DNA from: Eshraghiella sp964405265
Lineage (GTDB): Bacteria > Bacillota > Clostridia > Lachnospirales > Lachnospiraceae
Reading direction: 5' to 3'
Length of the DNA stretch: 64,000 nucleotides
Assembly: GCA_964405265.1 (NCBI GenBank)
Contig: CAYONC010000005.1
Coordinates: 93,713 to 157,712, forward strand
A model generated the notes under the pieces. The model was given only the letters and a program-made list of their open reading frames with translations. It searched no databases and was not told where the DNA came from. Below, in pieces: positions 60,841 to 64,000 of this stretch (its first letter is position 1; each line of letters opens with the position of its first letter). The position numbers and the translations under genes are program-made.

Positions 60841-61523
60841 TGAATATTTCATACAGATTAAAATGTATTGCATCGCTTGTAACGGAAGGCTGTATTGTTG
60901 CGGATATCGGAACGGATCACGGATATATCCCGATATATATGGTAACAGAGAGAGGGTGTCCGTATGCATACGGACTTGATATCAACGAAGGACCGCTTAA
61001 AAGGGCAGAACAGAATGTGAATAAATATAATGTAAGTGAAAAAGTCACACTGAGAATTTCAGACGGACTTAAAGGGCTGCATAAAAATGAAGCAGATGCC
61101 ATAGTTATATCGGGAATGGGCGGACTGCTTATGAACCGCATTCTGGCAGATGGTCTTGAAACGGCATTATCAGTCAGAGAATTAATTCTGTCACCTCATT
61201 CTGATGTCAGTTCCGTAAGAAGATATCTTGCTGATAACGGTTTCAGGATTATTGACGAAAAAATCGTGTGTGAAGACGGAAAATATTATTTTATACTGAA
61301 GGCAGTACCCGGACACATGAACATTGACAGTGATACATATGAATATTATGGAAACATCCTGCCGGAACGCAGGGATAAGGTTTTGTATGAATACCTTATT
61401 CATGAGAAAAATAAAAGACAGGGTTTTCTGTCGGCAATGTCTGATGATTCACGCGGACATGACGTTATTGAAAAAGAATTGAAAATTATCGAAAGGGTAA
61501 TGGAATATTATGCAGGCTGGTAA
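60837..61523 (+). CDS. trmK: tRNA (adenine22-N1)-methyltransferase TrmK
   Basis: The 228-residue protein starts within the rpoD stop. It has the SAM motif VADIGTDHGYIPIYMV and the catalytic V-I-S-G-M-G-G, the YqfN/TrmK pattern, then LILSPHSDVSSVRRYL. It makes m1A22 in tRNA. Its place after rpoD and before the Nif3-like gene is conserved in Firmicutes. Confidence 0.92.
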   Translation: MMNISYRLKCIASLVTEGCIVADIGTDHGYIPIYMVTERGCPYAYGLDINEGPLKRAEQNVNKYNVSEKVTLRISDGLKGLHKNEADAIVISGMGGLLMNRILADGLETALSVRELILSPHSDVSSVRRYLADNGFRIIDEKIVCEDGKYYFILKAVPGHMNIDSDTYEYYGNILPERRDKVLYEYLIHEKNKRQGFLSAMSDDSRGHDVIEKELKIIERVMEYYAGW

Positions 61524-62280
61524 AATTGCATCACTTCTTGAAAAGCTGAGTCCCATCCGTTATGCGGCGGAATGGGATAATCCCGGTATGAACGTTGGAA
61601 GAAGCGACAATGATGTACATAAAATTCTTGTATGTCTGGATGCTGATGATGAAGCAACCGGATATGCCGTCAGAAACGGTATTGATATGATAGTGTCACA
61701 TCATCCGTTACTTTTTAAAGGAATTAAGAAAATCAACACAGATGACATTACAGGAAGAAGAATCCTTGAAATGGCAGAGAATCACATTAACTGTTACTGT
61801 ATGCATACAAATTATGATACAATGGGTATGGCAGATGCAGCAGCAGACAGACTGGAACTGATACACCGGGAGGTTTTATCAGAGATATGTGACGGAGAAG
61901 GAATAGGACGGGTAGGCAGTTTAAAAAAGCCTATGACAACAGGCGGACTTTGTGAGCTTGTAAAAGAAAGATTCGGACTTGATAAGGTTGTTTTGTATGG
62001 CAGTGAGGAAGATATTATCAGAAAAGCTGCAATATGTCCGGGTTCCGGAAGGGATGAAATCGATAATGCACTCCGGCTCGGAGCTGAAGTTATAATAACG
62101 GGTGATATAACTTACCATTATGGAATTGATGCCGTGGCACGCGGTATCAGAATTATTGATGCAGGACATTATGGCCTGGAGCATATTTTTATAGGTGAAA
62201 TAGGAAAATATCTCAGAGAAAACACGACAGATGTGGAAATAATCGAAATGAAAATAAATAATCCTCAAAAATTTGTATAA
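61510..62280 (+). CDS. Nif3-like dinuclear metal centre protein
   Basis: The 256-residue protein has the metal-binding motifs SHHPLLFKGIKKI, Y-C-M-H-T-N-Y-D, T-G-D-I-T-Y-H-Y-G and DAGHYGLEHIFIGE. Together these form the two-metal site of the family. It is the short form without the inserted PII-like domain. The biochemical role is unsettled; some members act as GTP cyclohydrolase-type enzymes. It overlaps trmK by 14 bases. Confidence 0.9.
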   Translation: MQAGKIASLLEKLSPIRYAAEWDNPGMNVGRSDNDVHKILVCLDADDEATGYAVRNGIDMIVSHHPLLFKGIKKINTDDITGRRILEMAENHINCYCMHTNYDTMGMADAAADRLELIHREVLSEICDGEGIGRVGSLKKPMTTGGLCELVKERFGLDKVVLYGSEEDIIRKAAICPGSGRDEIDNALRLGAEVIITGDITYHYGIDAVARGIRIIDAGHYGLEHIFIGEIGKYLRENTTDVEIIEMKINNPQKFV

Positions 62281-62296
62281 AAAAGAGGTGATGCAT

Positions 62297-63907
62297 ATGG
62301 GTAAAATTCTTTTAGAGGAACTTGCACGGATAAAACAGCAGGAATATCCGGATGAAATTGTACTTGCAAGGGTTAACGGCAAGCTGCAGGAGCTTACGAA
62401 AACGGCAGATGCAGAAGATAACATACAGTTCATAACGACGGCTCATCCGGATGGTATGCTGACATATAAGCGCAGTGCAACATTTGTAATGCTTAAAGCG
62501 GTGAATGACATTTTAGGAGAAGAAAAATACACTTTTAAAGTGGAATTTTCCCTCAGTAAGGGGTATTACTGCACTCTTAAAGGCAAGAATATTTCCTGTG
62601 ACATGATTGAACAGATTAAGAAAAGAATGAATGAAATTATTAAGCAGGATATGCCGATTGATAAATTCAGTATGGGAACCGATTCTGCCGTTGAAATGTT
62701 TGCCGCGAACGGTATGCATGGCAAGGAGAAGCTTTTTTCATACAGAAGAAGTTCATTTGTAAACATATACGATATTGACGGATACAAGGATTATTTTTAC
62801 GGATATATGGTACCGTCTGCAGGCTATATAAAATATTTTGACTTATTTAAATATGATGAAGGAATGGTTATACAGTTTCCGGAGACATCCGATACGGAGA
62901 AGATTCCGGAATTTGCACCGCAGCATAAGCTTTTTTCCGTATTGAAGGAAACGTCAGACTGGTACGGGATGCTTGGTGTGGAAACCGTTGGTGATCTTAA
63001 TGATGTAATATCTGAGGGCCGGATTAATGAGCTGATTCTTGTACAGGAGGCACTTCAGGAAAAAAAACTTGCAGAAATTGCAGGAATGATTGCCGCAGAC
63101 AGAAGCAGAAAATTTGTCATGATAGCCGGACCGTCATCATCCGGTAAGACAACAACCTCTTTAAGACTGTCAATCCAGCTTAAGGCACACGGACTTATTC
63201 CGCATCAGATTTCACTTGATAACTATTTTGTTGACAGGGAGCATACCCCTTTAGATGAAAACGGAAATTATAATTTTGAATGTCTTGAGGCACTTGATAT
63301 AGAGCGTTTCAATGATGATATGGTTAGGCTTCTGAAAGGAGAAGAAGTTGAAATTCCGATATTCAATTTCAAAACAGGAAAAAGGGAAAACAGCGGAAAC
63401 AGGATGCATCTTGGAGATGATGACGTGCTTGTAATAGAAGGAATACACGGCCTTAATGACAGGCTGTCGCATTCGCTTCCAAAAGAGAGCAAATTTAAAA
63501 TATATCTCAGTGCGCTGACACAGCTTAACATTGATGAGCATAACAGAATTCCTACAACTGACGGACGTCTTTTGCGCCGAATGGTAAGAGATGCAAGAAC
63601 AAGAGGAACAACGGCAAAAAAGACAATAGCCATGTGGGGTTCTGTAAGAAAAGGAGAAGAACTTAATATATTTCCGTTTCAAGAGGAAGCGGATGTTATG
63701 TTTAATTCAGCACTTATATATGAATTTGCAGTGCTTAAACAGTATGCAGAACCGCTACTTTTTGGGATTAAGCCGGGAGAACCGGAATATCCTGAGGCTA
63801 AACGTCTGTTGAAGTTTCTTGATTACTTTATCGGCATATGTCCGGAAGTAATACCGATTAATTCGATAACAAGGGAGTTTATAGGCGGAAGCTGTTTTAA
63901 TGTGTAG
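62297..63907 (+). CDS. Nucleoside kinase with N-terminal threonyl-tRNA-synthetase-like region
   Basis: The ATG at 62297 has GAGGTG 6 bases upstream. The 536-residue protein starts with a short TGS-like region and a segment with T-T-A-H-P-D-G-M-L-T-Y that resembles the second additional domain of threonyl-tRNA synthetase. A uridine kinase/phosphoribulokinase-type domain follows with Walker A IAGPSSSGKTTTSLRL (about 280-295). HQISLDNYFVDREHTPLDE and E-G-I-H-G-L-N-D follow. This composite architecture is usual for clostridia; the substrate is probably uridine or another nucleoside. rnpB begins just after it. Confidence 0.88.
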   Translation: MGKILLEELARIKQQEYPDEIVLARVNGKLQELTKTADAEDNIQFITTAHPDGMLTYKRSATFVMLKAVNDILGEEKYTFKVEFSLSKGYYCTLKGKNISCDMIEQIKKRMNEIIKQDMPIDKFSMGTDSAVEMFAANGMHGKEKLFSYRRSSFVNIYDIDGYKDYFYGYMVPSAGYIKYFDLFKYDEGMVIQFPETSDTEKIPEFAPQHKLFSVLKETSDWYGMLGVETVGDLNDVISEGRINELILVQEALQEKKLAEIAGMIAADRSRKFVMIAGPSSSGKTTTSLRLSIQLKAHGLIPHQISLDNYFVDREHTPLDENGNYNFECLEALDIERFNDDMVRLLKGEEVEIPIFNFKTGKRENSGNRMHLGDDDVLVIEGIHGLNDRLSHSLPKESKFKIYLSALTQLNIDEHNRIPTTDGRLLRRMVRDARTRGTTAKKTIAMWGSVRKGEELNIFPFQEEADVMFNSALIYEFAVLKQYAEPLLFGIKPGEPEYPEAKRLLKFLDYFIGICPEVIPINSITREFIGGSCFNV

Positions 63908-63909
63908 AA

Positions 63910-64000
63910 AAAATCAGCAGGACGGATGTTCGCGGCCGTATTTATACGGGTGAGGAAAGTCCGGGCTTCACAGGGCAGGATGCCGGATAACGTCCGGTGG
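63910..64000 (+). ncRNA. rnpB: RNase P RNA, class A, 5' part (runs off the window)
   Basis: The last 91 bases match the start of bacterial RNase P RNA. GCAGGACGGATGTTCGCGGCCGT is represented by its pieces GCAGGACGGA and CGCGGCCG, followed by the invariant GAGGAAAGTCCGGGCTTCAC (CR I) and AGGGCAGGATGCCGGATAAC. The 3' part lies beyond the window. It is the catalytic RNA that trims pre-tRNA 5' ends. No clear promoter is seen between it and the nucleoside kinase stop. Confidence 0.92.

Noticed and set aside
1..64000. CRISPR arrays, tRNA genes, rRNA genes and intact insertion sequences
   Set aside because: No regularly spaced direct repeats, cloverleaf-like tracts with CCA-side motifs, rRNA segments or transposase motifs were found by eye.

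Overview
The window looks like a chromosomal segment of a low-to-moderate G+C, monoderm clostridium, most likely a member of the Lachnospiraceae. This rests on gene content and order: the clostridial run nusB-xseA-xseB-ispA-dxs-tlyA-nadK-argR-recN-spoIVB, a complete spoIIIAA-AH sporulation operon, an NfnAB-type ferredoxin:NADP+ oxidoreductase, sigK, ymxH, ireB-ruvX-DUF1292-RNase J, and dnaG-rpoD-trmK-nif3-nucleoside kinase-rnpB. Almost all genes are on the plus strand and tightly packed. Only three CDS (DUF368, a BrkB-family protein and an HPr-like protein) and two short remnants are on the minus strand. No tRNA, rRNA, intact insertion sequence or CRISPR array was seen.

Layout. 1-5400: a secreted or anchored protein with about 14 Ig-like (Big2-type) repeats, followed by a membrane protein with TPR-like and chitobiase-C-like regions. 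5400-12500: nfnA-nfnB, rlmH, a lipoprotein with its own promoter and terminator, and an ABC ATPase with a large FtsX-type permease. 12500-18420: DUF368 protein (minus), then spoIIIAA-AH. 18420-28746: asp23-like gene and the nusB...recN-spoIVB block, covering transcription antitermination, exonuclease VII, isoprenoid synthesis, NAD kinase, arginine repressor, recombination and sporulation signalling. 28747-33467: an atypical accessory island. It holds gene remnants, a phage-like fragment, a frameshifted small secreted peptide gene, and a lipoprotein / MacA-like adaptor / ABC ATPase / MacB-like permease operon. It lies where spo0A commonly follows spoIVB. 33521-33781: 6S RNA with its own promoter and terminator. 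33827-44766: SpoIID-family protein, BrkB-family protein, phosphoesterase, scpA-scpB, M18 aminopeptidase, prmA, rsmE, cysteine desulfurase, thiI. 44770-51830: HPr-like protein lacking the catalytic histidine, mtaB, ireB, ruvX, DUF1292, RNase J, ylbF-like, a short MltG-like protein, trmR, trhP. 51871-64000: sigK without a pro-sequence, LCP protein, ymxH, nrdR, yqeG, aroE-aroK-aroQ, dgt, dnaG, rpoD, trmK, nif3-like, nucleoside kinase, and the 5' part of RNase P RNA running off the window.

How the genes work together. Most of the window is housekeeping information processing: DNA replication and segregation, RNA decay, rRNA and tRNA modification, and the shikimate pathway. Three sporulation loci are interleaved: the SpoIIIA feeding channel, the SpoIVB signalling protease and SigK. 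The most unusual part is 28747-33467. A three-component exporter with a companion lipoprotein sits directly behind a small cysteine-containing peptide gene that appears broken near its signal sequence, all within DNA scarred by remnants of other genes. All functional statements come from reading motifs by eye; no database search was run.
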